Shown: positions 25,601-34,830 of the stretch, piece after piece
Numbering within the stretch: position 1 is the stretch's first letter
How the letters are laid out: every line of letters starts with the position of its first letter
Source of the DNA: Abditibacterium sp.
Lineage (GTDB): Bacteria; Armatimonadota; Abditibacteriia; Abditibacteriales; Abditibacteriaceae
NCBI GenBank assembly: GCA_030448265.1
Contig: JAUJNG010000003.1
Coordinates: forward strand, 1-64,000
Length of the DNA stretch: 64,000 bases
Direction: 5' to 3'
Translations under genes and position numbers: made by a program
The notes under the pieces: model-generated
What the model was told of the DNA's origin: nothing
The model's database searches: none
Seen by the model: the letters and a program-made list of their open reading frames with translations, nothing else

Positions 25601-26389
25601 ATGGAAAATTCCGAAAACCCCCGCGAAACCGATCTCGAACGCCGCGCCTTTTTGCAAACTGCCGCGCTCGCGGCGGGCGCCGTCGCCGCCGGCGGCGCTC
25701 TGAGCGGCGCCGAGGCTCAGGTCAGCCAGATCACCATCATCGACTACAAAGCCTTTCCCAGACTGCCCCTGCTGGCGGAAAAGCCGCTCAAGCCTTCGAC
25801 GCTGGCTACCGAGGGCATCAGCCGCAAAACCCACGAAGAACATTTCAAGCTTTATCAGGGCTACGTTCGCAAGACCAACGAAATTTCGGCGCTGTTATCG
25901 GCGGTGACGCGCGACCCCGCCAGAGCCAACCAGATTTACTCCGAAATCCGCGAACTCAAAGTCGAACTTTCGTTCGCTCTGGGCGGCGTCAAAAACCACG
26001 AACTCTACTTCGATATTCTGGGCGGATTGGGAACGCAGCCGCAGGGCCGTTTGCTTGATGAAATCAACCGCAGTTTTGGCGGCCCCGTCGCCTGGGCCGC
26101 CGACATGAAAGCGACTGGCCTCGCCGCGCGCGGCTGGGTGTGGACGGCCTACGACTACGATTTGAAACGCCTCGTCAACTACATTGGCGACAGCCAGAAC
26201 ACTTATCCGATCTGGAACGCCACGCCCATCATTGGCCTCGACGTTAACGAACACGCCTATTATCTCGACTACGGCACGCGGCGCGGCGATTACATCGACG
26301 CTTTTCTGCGAAACCTGAACTGGAACGCCGTCGCGACTCGTTTTTCGCAACTCGGCGCTGCGGCGGGGAATTTAGTAACGCTGGCTTGA
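25601..26389 (+). CDS. Tat-exported Fe/Mn superoxide dismutase
   Basis: Dismutates superoxide outside the cytoplasm. The 262-residue protein begins with a twin-arginine signal (DLERRAFLQTAALAAGAVAAG, residues ~11-31, written here with its key ERRAFLQ). It then carries the SOD fold with metal ligands in THEEHFKLYQGYV, GGVKNHELYFD and DVNEHAYYLDYG. The last motif matches the family signature DVWEHAYY with Asn in place of Trp. Export in folded form through Tat fits a metal enzyme loaded in the cytoplasm. It lies behind the ankyrin gene and ends in a fold-back repeat. Confidence 0.9.
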   Translation: MENSENPRETDLERRAFLQTAALAAGAVAAGGALSGAEAQVSQITIIDYKAFPRLPLLAEKPLKPSTLATEGISRKTHEEHFKLYQGYVRKTNEISALLSAVTRDPARANQIYSEIRELKVELSFALGGVKNHELYFDILGGLGTQPQGRLLDEINRSFGGPVAWAADMKATGLAARGWVWTAYDYDLKRLVNYIGDSQNTYPIWNATPIIGLDVNEHAYYLDYGTRRGDYIDAFLRNLNWNAVATRFSQLGAAAGNLVTLA

Positions 26390-26480
26390 CCAAGCAGAGG
26401 AGATGGGAAGTGAGAGCGAATACAACATCGTTTTCGCTCCAGCAACCAACTCTCCTCCGCTCCTCTGCTCCCCCGCTTGG
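26390..26480. repeat. Fold-back between convergent sod and site-2 protease genes
   Basis: CCAAGCAGAGGAG at the left pairs with CTCCTCTGCT plus GCTTGG at the right, with an inner GAGCGAA/TTCGCTC stem. It fills the whole intergenic space. Confidence 0.75.
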
Positions 26481-27470
26481 CTAATCGTCCCGCATGAGTT
26501 TTTCGAACTGCTTGCGGCGTTTGCGCCTGGCGAACCATTCGAAGGGGTTCAAATCGCGCGTGGAAAACTGGTCATCCTTGGGTTTGGGGGCGCGTTTGCC
26601 GAAGCTGACGCGCGGCAGATTGACGCGAGAGCGGGCGGGATTGGAGTTGCCGCCGTAGTTGCCCGAATACACCCGTTCTTCTTCCCAGGCGCGGTCGGCG
26701 AGTTCGCGCAGGTTCATTTTGGTCTGGTAGCACGTCATGAAACACATCGCCCACAACACCACCATCCACAAACTGCCGCCTCCCAGCGCCAGAAGCCCCA
26801 GAATGGCCGCCGCCGCCATACCGGTGACGCAGGCGATTTCCATCGAGCGGTAATAGCCGAAGCGGGGCCACAGGATCTCTTGCAACATACGCCCGCCATC
26901 GAGCGGGAAAACCGGCGCCAGATTGAAAATCAACAGCGCCAGACTCGTTGAGTAGATCCACCACAAATAAAACGAAACGCCGCTCAGATCAATGGGGAGA
27001 AAAGGAGAAAACGGCGCGAGCGGATTGCCCCACAGCCATTGTCCGCTCGTGATGCGAAGCGCGACGGCGCACACCAGACAGATCACGACGTTGACGAGCG
27101 GCCCGCACGCCGTCCCCACGAACGAGGGCCAGGGCCGGTGCGGTGTTTGAACGAAGGCCAGTCCGCCGAGCGGCCACAGCAATACGTCGTCGCCGCGCCC
27201 GCCCACGCTGCGCGCGCCGAAACAGTGTCCGAATTCGTGGAGTAGAATCACGCCGAACAAAATCGCGCTCGAAACGAGGGCATCCTGAAAGCCCATCCGC
27301 CCAGGCAGCAACACGCGAAAGGCCAGTAAAAGCACCAGAGTCGCGTGAATCCGGACTCGAACGCCCCAGATGGTGCCTATGTAAAACTCGCCGAAAAAAA
27401 GGCGGCGCAAAAAACTTCCGATGTCGTTTCCGCCATTGCTGCGGTTGTAATCGCGGTCTTGAAGTCCCAT
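26481..27470 (-). CDS. Site-2 protease family (M50) membrane metalloprotease
   Basis: Intramembrane zinc protease, 329 residues with about six membrane helices. The zinc-binding HEFGH lies in FGVILLHEFGHCFGAR and the third ligand in NLAPVFPLDGGRM. After the membrane core comes a ~75-residue basic cytoplasmic tail rich in Arg, Lys and Asn. It belongs to the short M50 branch without a PDZ domain (SpoIVFB-like). Substrate unknown; no anti-sigma gene is nearby. Confidence 0.9.
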   Translation of the reverse strand: MGLQDRDYNRSNGGNDIGSFLRRLFFGEFYIGTIWGVRVRIHATLVLLLAFRVLLPGRMGFQDALVSSAILFGVILLHEFGHCFGARSVGGRGDDVLLWPLGGLAFVQTPHRPWPSFVGTACGPLVNVVICLVCAVALRITSGQWLWGNPLAPFSPFLPIDLSGVSFYLWWIYSTSLALLIFNLAPVFPLDGGRMLQEILWPRFGYYRSMEIACVTGMAAAAILGLLALGGGSLWMVVLWAMCFMTCYQTKMNLRELADRAWEEERVYSGNYGGNSNPARSRVNLPRVSFGKRAPKPKDDQFSTRDLNPFEWFARRKRRKQFEKLMRDD

Positions 27471-27605
27471 AAATGACCTGTTTCGTCCTTAGTCTCGAAC
27501 TTTCGGGGGAAGAAACGAAAGTCAGACGCCGACATCCTCGCGCGGTGCCGCCGCGAAAAATCGGGGCCAAATCGGGTTTTGAGGCGTCGCTACGAGCCGC
27601 AAGTC

Positions 27606-29015
27606 ATGAAGAAATACAAAAATCAGGTCGAGGAAAACGAAGACCATCGCCTCGACCGCAACCAAACCGGACGCGATCTGGGCGACCGCGAGGGTTTCGC
27701 GCGCGGCGTGGCCATCAGCGAAATCGAACCCGACTCGGTGGCCCACGAACTCGGCCTTCAAATCGGCGACCGCCTGCTCGAAATCGACGGCCAGCGCGCC
27801 CGCGACGTGTTGCAGCTCAAAAAGGCCGATCTGGGCGAGAAAATAAGTCTCACCGTCGCGTCGGGCGATGAAATCGTGCGCTACGACATCGAAAAAGACA
27901 TTTCCGAGTCGCTCGGCCTGGGTTTCGATGCCGAACTCTTCGACGGCGTCAAGCGCTGCACCAACAAATGCCCGTTTTGCTTCGTTGACCAATTGCCGCC
28001 GCGCGTCAAGGGCGCGCCCAATCTGCGCCGCACGCTTTATGTGCGCGACGACGATTTTCGCCTCTCCTTTTTGCACGGGCATTACATCACGCTCACCAAC
28101 CTGCGCGACGAAGATTTCGTGCGCATCATCGAGGAGCGGTTGTCGCCGCTTTGCGTTTCAGTTCACGCCACCGACCCCGCGACGCGCATCAAAATGGTGG
28201 GCAATCCTTCGGGCGGGCAGATTCTGGAGCGACTCGAATTTCTGATTCAAAACGGCATCCAGATCAACGCGCAAATCGTTTTGTGCCCCGAAATCAACGA
28301 CGGTGCGCAGCTCGACAAATCCATTTCCGACCTCCTGGGCCTCTTTCCTGGCGTGGAATCGGTGGCGATTGTGCCCGCCGGACTCACCAAATTCATGCCC
28401 GTAGAGCGCGGTCTTCGCACGGTGCGAAACGAGGAAGCCGCCGCGATTCTGGATCAAATCGAACCCTATCAAATCGCGGCGAAAAAGCGCTTCGGCTCCC
28501 ATTTCGTCTATGGCAGCGATGAAATGTATCTCCTCGCGGGCCGCCCCATGCCACGCGCCAGCTTTTACGACGGCTTTCCGCAATACGCCAACGGCGTGGG
28601 CACGATTCGCAGTTTTCTCGATGATGTGGCCAAAATTCGCAAGCGTAAAGTGAAAAGTGGCGTTGCGCCAAAAATCACGCTCGTGACGGGCGCTCTGGCC
28701 GCGCCCGCATTGCGCGAACTCGCGGGCGCGCTGCGCGAGGTCAATCTCGCCGATGCCCAGGTCGCGGAAATCAAAAACACCTACTGGGGCGGCAATGTCG
28801 CGTGCGCCGGATTGATTATGGGACAGGAAGTTTTGGCGCAACTGCGCGGTTTCGATGTCGGCGAAATGGTGTTTTTGCCGTCCGATGCCGTCGACAATCA
28901 AAATCGGATGCTGGACGACCTCACGCTCGATGTGTTGTCGCGTCAGTTGGGCGCGCGCGTTCGCAGCGATGCGGCGGGGCCGACTCAGCTCGCGAACCTT
29001 TTGAATCGGAATTAA
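27606..29015 (+). CDS. PDZ-FeS DUF512 protein (radical-SAM-like)
   Basis: A 469-residue protein of the DUF512 family. An N-terminal PDZ-like domain (about 25-100: GVAISEIEPDSVAHELGLQI GDRLLEIDG, here split) is followed by the cysteine cluster KRCTNKCPFCFVDQLP, typical of radical-SAM-type FeS sites. The DUF512 domain has GVESVAIVPAGLTKF and, near the end, NTYWGGNVACAGLIMGQ. The biochemical role is not established; in cyanobacteria and Firmicutes it often neighbours the GTPase gene der, which is not seen here. The ATG at 27606 is preferred to the TTG at 27579. Confidence 0.88.
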   Translation: MKKYKNQVEENEDHRLDRNQTGRDLGDREGFARGVAISEIEPDSVAHELGLQIGDRLLEIDGQRARDVLQLKKADLGEKISLTVASGDEIVRYDIEKDISESLGLGFDAELFDGVKRCTNKCPFCFVDQLPPRVKGAPNLRRTLYVRDDDFRLSFLHGHYITLTNLRDEDFVRIIEERLSPLCVSVHATDPATRIKMVGNPSGGQILERLEFLIQNGIQINAQIVLCPEINDGAQLDKSISDLLGLFPGVESVAIVPAGLTKFMPVERGLRTVRNEEAAAILDQIEPYQIAAKKRFGSHFVYGSDEMYLLAGRPMPRASFYDGFPQYANGVGTIRSFLDDVAKIRKRKVKSGVAPKITLVTGALAAPALRELAGALREVNLADAQVAEIKNTYWGGNVACAGLIMGQEVLAQLRGFDVGEMVFLPSDAVDNQNRMLDDLTLDVLSRQLGARVRSDAAGPTQLANLLNRN

Positions 29016-29027
29016 GTGTGGGGCGTG

Positions 29028-29071
29028 TTGACCGGTTCCCTCCCCCGCAAGCGGGAGAGGGAACCGGTCAA
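29028..29071. repeat. Compact palindrome between convergent genes
   Basis: TTGACCGGTTCCCT pairs with AGGGAACCGGTCAA, with an inner CCCGCAAGCGGG hairpin. The inner part recurs in the large inverted repeats at 36102 and 37662. Confidence 0.88.
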
Positions 29072-29092
29072 TCCACGCTTCATTTCTTCTTC

Positions 29093-32000
29093 TCACTCAC
29101 CCTCGATCAACCGTTTCAACTCCTCGACTTCCACCGGCTTCGTCAAATGAAAATCGAAACCGGCTTCGAGGGCGCGGGCGCGGTCGGAGGGCTGGCCGTA
29201 GCCGGTGACGGCGATCAGGCGCATGGTCTGGCCCTGGGGCAGGGCGCGCAAAGCGCGCGCGACTTGATAACCGTCCATCGCGGGCATTCCGATGTCGATG
29301 AGCGCGGTCTGCGGCTCCCAACTGCACGCCAGCAGCAATCCCTGCGCGCCGTCGTGCGCGATCTGGATGTCGTAAGCCTGGCTTTCCAGCCACGAGGCCA
29401 ACATTCGCGCCGCATCGTGGTTGTCGTCCACCACTAAAACCCGATTTTTTGCCGCATTTTCGCCCGAAAGCGCGGTTTTCGCGTCCACAATCGAGCCTGA
29501 GTCCTGCGAGTCGAAAGCAGGCGAGGCGGCGGGCAAAAGCGGCAGCGCGACCAGAAATTCCGCGCCCCGTCCCAGGCCCTCGGAGTGCGCGCCGACGCGC
29601 CCGCCGTGCATTTCGGCAAGCGATTTCACCAGCGTCAGGCCGATGCCCAGACCGCCCTGGGCGCGGTCGAGGGTGCGGTCGCTTTGCACAAAAAGGCCCC
29701 AGATGGAGTGGAGCATTTCGGCGCTGAGGCCGGTGCCGCTATCGCGCACGCGCAGCATGGCTTCGGCGCCTTCCTGCTGAAGAGACACCGAAATTTGGCC
29801 GCCAGGATCGGTGTATTTGGCGGCGTTGGTGACCAGGTTCGAGACGATTTGACCCAGACGCGCCGGATCGGCATCGACGAGCAAGGGGTCGTCGCAGATT
29901 TCGAGGCGCAGGTCGTGGCGGCGGCTCAAAATGAGCGGGCGCACGCCATCGAGTGCGCTTTGCACGATGGCCGCGAACTCGACGGGGCGGCGGCGCAGTT
30001 CGATGCGCCCGCGCGTGATGCGCGACACGTCCAACAAGTCATCGACCAGGCGCGTGAGTTGGGAAATTTGGCGTCCCAAAATGGCGCGCGGCGTGGCGGT
30101 GAGATTTTTGGCCTCGTCTTCGAGCATTTCGTCGAGCAGGGCGCGCGCGGCGGAAATGGCGGCGAGCGGGTTGCGAAGCTCATGGGCGAGCATGGCCAAA
30201 AACTCGTCTTTGCGCTGGTCGGCGTCTTGAAGTTCGCGGTAAAGCCCCGCGTTTTCGATGGCGATGGCGGCGCGCCGCGCCAGTTCCTGCGCCAGGGGAA
30301 TGTCTTTTTCGCTGAAACGGCGCCCGCTCTGCGCGTAGGAGAAGCCCAGACAGCCCAGAATGCGCCCGCCGATTTCGAGCGGCACAACCAGGGTGGAACG
30401 GTGGCCCGCCTGCGCGGCTTCGGGTGCGTAGGCGGGCGAAACCACCTCACGCCAGATTTCGGGCGTCACCTCGGCGACGAGTTCCGGCTGGCCCGAACGC
30501 ATCACGGTAACGAAACCGCGTGAGGCGCCCGCATCGAGACCGTGTTTGCGGTGCCGCTCCCAGAACTTTTGCACCATTTCGCTCGACTGGTGCGCCGCCG
30601 CGATGATTTCCGGCGCACCAGCCTCGTTCTTGAGCACCACGAAGCACCAGTCGCCCAGCACGGGCACCGCGAGGCGCGCGACACGTTCGAGCGTGGTTTC
30701 GTATTCGAGCGAAGACGACAGAATCGCTCCGGCGTCGGAGAGGAATTTCTGGGCGTCGGCGGCGCGTTTCTGGTCGTCGATGTCGGTCGCCGTCCCGAAC
30801 CAGCGCAAAACTTCGCCGTTTTCGGGGTCTTTGATGGCGACCGCGCGGCACAAAAACCAGCGATATTGGCCGTCGTGACGCCGCAGGCGCGCTTCGAGGC
30901 GGTAAGTGTCGCCCGTCGCGGCGGATTTCTCCCAGAGTTGGCGCGCGATGCCGGCGTCGTCGGGATGGTAGAAATTGTCCCACCGGTCGCGCCCGTCAAA
31001 GTCGGGGCTTTGGCCGGAGTAGTCGAACCAGCGCCGGTTCATGTAGTAGGGCACGCCGCGCGGGTTGCTCGACCACACGATTTGAGGCATGGCGTCGGCG
31101 AGCTGGCGAAAACTGGCTTCGCTTTCGCGCAGCGCGACTTCGATGCTTTTGCGCGCCGAAACATCCGAAACCGAGCCGATGACACGCCTAGGAATGCCGT
31201 CCTCGCCGCGCACGATGAGGCCCCTGTCCCACAGCCAGCGAAAACTGCCGTCGGCGTGGCGGGCGCGATATTCCATGGAAAAATAGTCGCTGCGCGCCAG
31301 GAAGCCGCGAATTTCTTCCTCGGCGCGCGCGCGGTCGTCGGGATGGATTTGTGCGGCCCACCACTGGGCGGTGGGCGGAACCTGAGCCGGATCGTGGCCC
31401 AGAAACTCCTGAAAACCGTCGGAGCGCCACACGGTTTGAGTTTCCCTGTCGTGTTCGTAGATGTAACCCGCGACGGCGCGGGTGGCGAGTTGAAAGCGTT
31501 CGTGGCTTTCGCGCAGTGCCGCACTGTGGCGGCGGCGCTCGGTGATGTCGGTGTGAAGCGCCAGAATGCCGCTGAGTTGCCCGTTCGCATCGCGCAGCAG
31601 GGTCACGTTGACCAGACACCAGATTTCCTGGCCGTTGGCGCACCGGTAGCGGCCTTCCCACTCGTAATAGCGCTGTTCCCCGTGCAGCGCGAGGTTCTGT
31701 TGAGGCACGTCTTGGTCTTCCTCAAAGAGAAAATCGCTGACGGGGCGGCCCAGCATGGCGTCGGGCGTGGTGCCGAGCATCTGCGCCATGCGCGCGTTGA
31801 CGAAGGTGGTGTTGAGAGCGGCGTCGGTCGTCCAAATGCCTTCGGAGGCGGTTTCGACGATGGACTGGTAACGTTCCTGCGAAACGGCCAGCTCGCCGGC
31901 GAAGGTTTCGGCCTGACCGCGCGCGCGATGGAGCGAGCCGCACAGCCCCGCGATAAAGGCGCCGATGGGCAAAAAGAGCGCGAGTTCGATTTGCTGAGCG

Positions 32001-32278
32001 AGCGAAATCGAGTTTTCCGGCGAGTGGGTAACGGCCCAGAGGATGCAGAAAAGCGTGGTGAGCAGCCCTGGCCCCATGCCGCCAAACCACGCCGCAAGCG
32101 CCACGAAAGGCAGCAGCACTTGATAGGGCGTGGCGTCGGCGAGCGGCGCCTTCATGGCCAGCCACGCCAGCGCCGCGCCCACCGCGCACAGGGAGGCAAA
32201 ACCAAAACGCGCCGCATTGGAGCGGCGGGCGCGGCGCAGCCAGGGCGGACTCTGGGGCGTGTCGAGAGGGAGTTTCAT
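29093..32278 (-). CDS. Membrane-anchored PAS/GAF hybrid sensor histidine kinase
   Basis: A 1061-residue hybrid kinase. The N-terminus has three or four membrane helices of DUF4118/KdpD type (residues ~25-120, PYQVLLPFVALAAWFGG). Then come three PAS/PAC units (~140-510), a GAF domain (~525-690), HisKA with LAMLAHELRNPLAAISAA, HATPase_c (NLVTNAAKYTDPGG, GGLGIGLTLVKSL), and a C-terminal receiver with Asp in ALIDIGMPAMDGYQ and Lys in LTKPVEV. The ATG at 32278 is preferred to a TTG at 32311 that would overlap ubiE. No separate response regulator is adjacent, so the output partner is unknown. Confidence 0.92.
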   Translation of the reverse strand: MKLPLDTPQSPPWLRRARRSNAARFGFASLCAVGAALAWLAMKAPLADATPYQVLLPFVALAAWFGGMGPGLLTTLFCILWAVTHSPENSISLAQQIELALFLPIGAFIAGLCGSLHRARGQAETFAGELAVSQERYQSIVETASEGIWTTDAALNTTFVNARMAQMLGTTPDAMLGRPVSDFLFEEDQDVPQQNLALHGEQRYYEWEGRYRCANGQEIWCLVNVTLLRDANGQLSGILALHTDITERRRHSAALRESHERFQLATRAVAGYIYEHDRETQTVWRSDGFQEFLGHDPAQVPPTAQWWAAQIHPDDRARAEEEIRGFLARSDYFSMEYRARHADGSFRWLWDRGLIVRGEDGIPRRVIGSVSDVSARKSIEVALRESEASFRQLADAMPQIVWSSNPRGVPYYMNRRWFDYSGQSPDFDGRDRWDNFYHPDDAGIARQLWEKSAATGDTYRLEARLRRHDGQYRWFLCRAVAIKDPENGEVLRWFGTATDIDDQKRAADAQKFLSDAGAILSSSLEYETTLERVARLAVPVLGDWCFVVLKNEAGAPEIIAAAHQSSEMVQKFWERHRKHGLDAGASRGFVTVMRSGQPELVAEVTPEIWREVVSPAYAPEAAQAGHRSTLVVPLEIGGRILGCLGFSYAQSGRRFSEKDIPLAQELARRAAIAIENAGLYRELQDADQRKDEFLAMLAHELRNPLAAISAARALLDEMLEDEAKNLTATPRAILGRQISQLTRLVDDLLDVSRITRGRIELRRRPVEFAAIVQSALDGVRPLILSRRHDLRLEICDDPLLVDADPARLGQIVSNLVTNAAKYTDPGGQISVSLQQEGAEAMLRVRDSGTGLSAEMLHSIWGLFVQSDRTLDRAQGGLGIGLTLVKSLAEMHGGRVGAHSEGLGRGAEFLVALPLLPAASPAFDSQDSGSIVDAKTALSGENAAKNRVLVVDDNHDAARMLASWLESQAYDIQIAHDGAQGLLLACSWEPQTALIDIGMPAMDGYQVARALRALPQGQTMRLIAVTGYGQPSDRARALEAGFDFHLTKPVEVEELKRLIEGE

Positions 32279-32307
32279 GGGAAGCGAGGCCCAGAAAATG
32301 GAACGGT

Positions 32308-33012
32308 TCAAGTGTCGCCGAAATCACCAGCAAGGTTGCACCCCAGAAACGAAGTGGCGATGCCCCCGCTGTGATTGAACGATCTTACGCCGCAAAAACC
32401 GCTCTGGCGCAGCAAAAATTCGAATTCAGCGCGCGTGAAAAATCCGCCAATCGACTGTGGCAGGTAATTGTAGGCCGAGGCGTGCCCCGAAAGCGCGCGA
32501 CCGAGCGGCGCCTGCACCCAGTTGAAGGCGCCGAACGCCTTTTGGAGCCAAATCGAAGTCGGGCGCATGAACTCCAGCACCAAAAGGCGGCCCTTAGGCT
32601 TCAAAATGCGGCGAATCTCGGCGATTCCCGCGCGCGTGTCCTCGAAATTGCGCGCCCCGAATGCGACGAAAACTGCATCGAAGCTGTCATCGCCAAAAGG
32701 CAATTGCAAAGCATCGGCGGCGACGAGTTGCGGCAAGTTTTTCGTTTGTGCGACCTGGAGCATCGGAACCGCGAAATCGGCGCCCACCACGCGGCACTGC
32801 GGCTGCCTGCGCCGGATTTCGCGCGTCGAATCGCCGGTTCCGCAGCACAAATCGAGAATGAGTTCGCCGCGACGAGGCCGCAACCGCGCGACGGCGCGGC
32901 GGCGCCATAGCCTGTCCTGATCGAAGGAAAGCAGGTGATTGAGCAGGTCGTAGGTGCCCGCGATGTCGCCGAACATCGTTTGCACCGTGTGTTGCGATTT
33001 ATCGAGAGACAT
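32308..33012 (-). CDS. ubiE: Demethylmenaquinone/ubiquinone methyltransferase UbiE/MenG
   Basis: C-methylates the quinone ring in the last step of menaquinone (or ubiquinone) synthesis using S-adenosylmethionine. The 234 residues have MFGDIAGTYDLLNHLLSFDQD, the SAM-binding LILDLCCGTGDSTREI and the UbiE signatures DALQLPFGDDSFDAV and YNYLPQSIGGF. The ATG at 33012 is chosen because upstream codons lie in a fold-back repeat. UbiD lies upstream on the same strand, supporting a quinone role. It is followed after 29 bases by the hybrid kinase. Confidence 0.92.
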   Translation of the reverse strand: MSLDKSQHTVQTMFGDIAGTYDLLNHLLSFDQDRLWRRRAVARLRPRRGELILDLCCGTGDSTREIRRRQPQCRVVGADFAVPMLQVAQTKNLPQLVAADALQLPFGDDSFDAVFVAFGARNFEDTRAGIAEIRRILKPKGRLLVLEFMRPTSIWLQKAFGAFNWVQAPLGRALSGHASAYNYLPQSIGGFFTRAEFEFLLRQSGFCGVRSFNHSGGIATSFLGCNLAGDFGDT

Positions 33013-33113
33013 TTTTAACCACAGAGACACAGGGACACAGAGACACAGAGACACGGAGAGAGAAAAGAGAAATCTCTCCTTGATTCTCTGTGTCTCCGTG
33101 GTTTGAATTTAAG
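33012..33113. repeat. CACAGAGACACAGAG fold-back between ubiD and ubiE
   Basis: Left arm 33012-33061 and right arm 33071-33113 consist of CACAGAGA-type direct repeats and their complement (outer TTAACCACAGAGACAC). It includes the ubiD stop and touches the ubiE start. Confidence 0.85.
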
Positions 33114-34608
33114 GCATTTTAGCGACGATGTGCCCGTTCACCGACGGGCTTTCGATGATCCCGCCCAGTCCCAGTTTGTGCCACATCGCGTCCACTTTGG
33201 AGACGGTTTCGGCGTTCATTTTGACGACATCGGGCCATTCGCGCTCGAAACCTTCGCTGGGCCATTTTTTGGTGGCGTCGATGCCCATTTTGCTGCCGAA
33301 TCCTGGCATCGGCGCGGCGTGATTGAGCGAATCGACCGGCCCTTTCACCATCTGCACATCGCGCATTGGGTCGATGTTGTTGGTCATGCGCCACACCACC
33401 TCACTCCAGTTATGCACGTCCACATCATCATCCACCACGATAATCATTTTGGCGAACATCAATTGTCCCAGTCCCCACAGCGCGTGCATGATTTTGTAAG
33501 CGTGATGCGGATAACGCTTTTTGATGCTCACAATTGCCAGATTATGAAAGGTCGCTTCGACGGGCAGATGCATATCGGCAATTTCAGGCACCTGAGTTTT
33601 GATAAGCGGCAGAAAAATAGTTCCTACCGCGCCGCCCAGGTATCCATCTTCCATTGGCGGGATTCCCACAATGGTCGCCGGATAAATCGGATTCTTGCGG
33701 TGCGTGATACACGTCACATGAAAAACCGGATACGGTTCGACGGGCGTGTAATATCCGGTGTGGTCGCCAAACGGCCCTTCGGGCCGCAGTTCGGACGGCT
33801 CCAGATAACCTTCGATGACATATTCGCAATCGGCGGGCACCTGCACGTCGATGGTCTGGCAGGGCACCATTTCGACCGGCTTGCCGCGCAAAAAACCGGC
33901 GAAGAGCATTTCATCAATCTCTTCCGGCAGGGGCGCCAGCGCGCAAAACGGCAGACACGGATCGCCGCCCAGACACACCGCCGCTTCGACATTGCGTCCC
34001 TTTTCAGTCGCTTCGCGCTGGTGCTGCGCGGCGACTTTGTGGGTTTGCCAGTGCATTCCGGTCGTGTTTTTGTCGTAGATTTGCACGCGATACATCCCGA
34101 CATTGCGCCGTCCGGTGTTGGGATTGTGGGTGAAGACCATCGGCAGCGTCACAAACGGCCCGCCGTCCTGGGGCCAGCAGGTCAGAACCGGCAGTTTCGA
34201 CAAATCCACGTCGTCGCCCTTCCAAATCACTTCCTGACACGGCCCCGTTTTGCCGCGCTTGATGCCCAGGCTTTGAATCGTGGGCAGCATTTTGAGTCCC
34301 ATCTGCGCCATGCCGAGGAGGGAATTGGGCGGTCGCGTGCCGATCAGTTCGCCGATGCGCGCCGCGATGTTGGCGGGTTTGTCGTGCAAAGCGAGCGCGA
34401 GGCGCTCATGCGAACCGAAAAGCCCGATGGCGACGGGCACATCGGGCGTTTCTTTGACGTTTTCAAACAAAAGCGCGGGGCCGGCGGCTTTGATGACGCG
34501 GTCGGCGATTTCGGCGATTTCCAAATGCGTCGAAACCGGATGGGAAATGCGCTTGAGCTGGCCGATTTTTTCGATTTCACGCAAAAACGAGGGAATGTCG
34601 TGTGCCAT
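33109..34608 (-). CDS. ubiD: UbiD-family prenylated-FMN decarboxylase
   Basis: Non-oxidative decarboxylase that uses prenylated FMN, most likely acting in quinone synthesis. The 499-residue length is normal. Conserved segments include HNPNTGRRNVGMYR, EGPFGDHTGYYTP (metal and cofactor contacts with the catalytic Glu-Arg-Glu region), THRKNPIYPATIVG and VVDDDVDVHNWSEVVW. The flavin prenyltransferase partner UbiX is not in the window. With ubiE downstream, a role in menaquinone precursor decarboxylation is likely; the exact substrate (polyprenyl hydroxybenzoate or futalosine-route naphthoate) cannot be read from the sequence. Confidence 0.93.
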   Translation of the reverse strand: MAHDIPSFLREIEKIGQLKRISHPVSTHLEIAEIADRVIKAAGPALLFENVKETPDVPVAIGLFGSHERLALALHDKPANIAARIGELIGTRPPNSLLGMAQMGLKMLPTIQSLGIKRGKTGPCQEVIWKGDDVDLSKLPVLTCWPQDGGPFVTLPMVFTHNPNTGRRNVGMYRVQIYDKNTTGMHWQTHKVAAQHQREATEKGRNVEAAVCLGGDPCLPFCALAPLPEEIDEMLFAGFLRGKPVEMVPCQTIDVQVPADCEYVIEGYLEPSELRPEGPFGDHTGYYTPVEPYPVFHVTCITHRKNPIYPATIVGIPPMEDGYLGGAVGTIFLPLIKTQVPEIADMHLPVEATFHNLAIVSIKKRYPHHAYKIMHALWGLGQLMFAKMIIVVDDDVDVHNWSEVVWRMTNNIDPMRDVQMVKGPVDSLNHAAPMPGFGSKMGIDATKKWPSEGFEREWPDVVKMNAETVSKVDAMWHKLGLGGIIESPSVNGHIVAKMP

Positions 34609-34623
34609 AAGGGGAATCGGTGC

Positions 34624-34664
34624 AAAAAACGACCGCGACGATTGGGGGTTGCGTCGCGGTCGTT
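34624..34664 (-). terminator. Terminator upstream of ubiD, for the minus-strand gene before it
   Basis: AACGACCGCGACG pairs with CGTCGCGGTCGTT; on the minus strand the stem is followed by a T run (34624-34629). It insulates ubiD from the PhoPQ-related gene. Confidence 0.75.
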
Positions 34665-34676
34665 ATGGAAGTGCAG

Positions 34677-34830
34677 AGTTCGCTCGACTAAAGTCGGCGC
34701 TGACCCAGAGGGTGCCCCGCACCTTCGGTGCTAACTTCCCGCCTTCGCGGGAACCACACTGGGATGTTTCGGCGTAGGCCGAAAGTTAGCGAATTATTCG
34801 GCTATAGCGCCGACTTTAGTCGAGCGAACT
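34677..34830. repeat. Cloverleaf repeat element B
   Basis: Perfect 25-bp outer arms (34677-34701 with 34806-34830, AGTTCGCTCGACTAAAGTCG...) enclose three small hairpins: GCACCTTCGGTGC, CCCGCCTTCGCGGG, and TTTCGGCGTAGGCCGAAA. The right arm includes the stop codon region of the next gene. No coding content. Confidence 0.9.

Noticed and set aside
30542..32374. 610-codon open frame antisense to the second hybrid kinase
   Set aside because: Shadow frame; the minus-strand kinase has complete domains.
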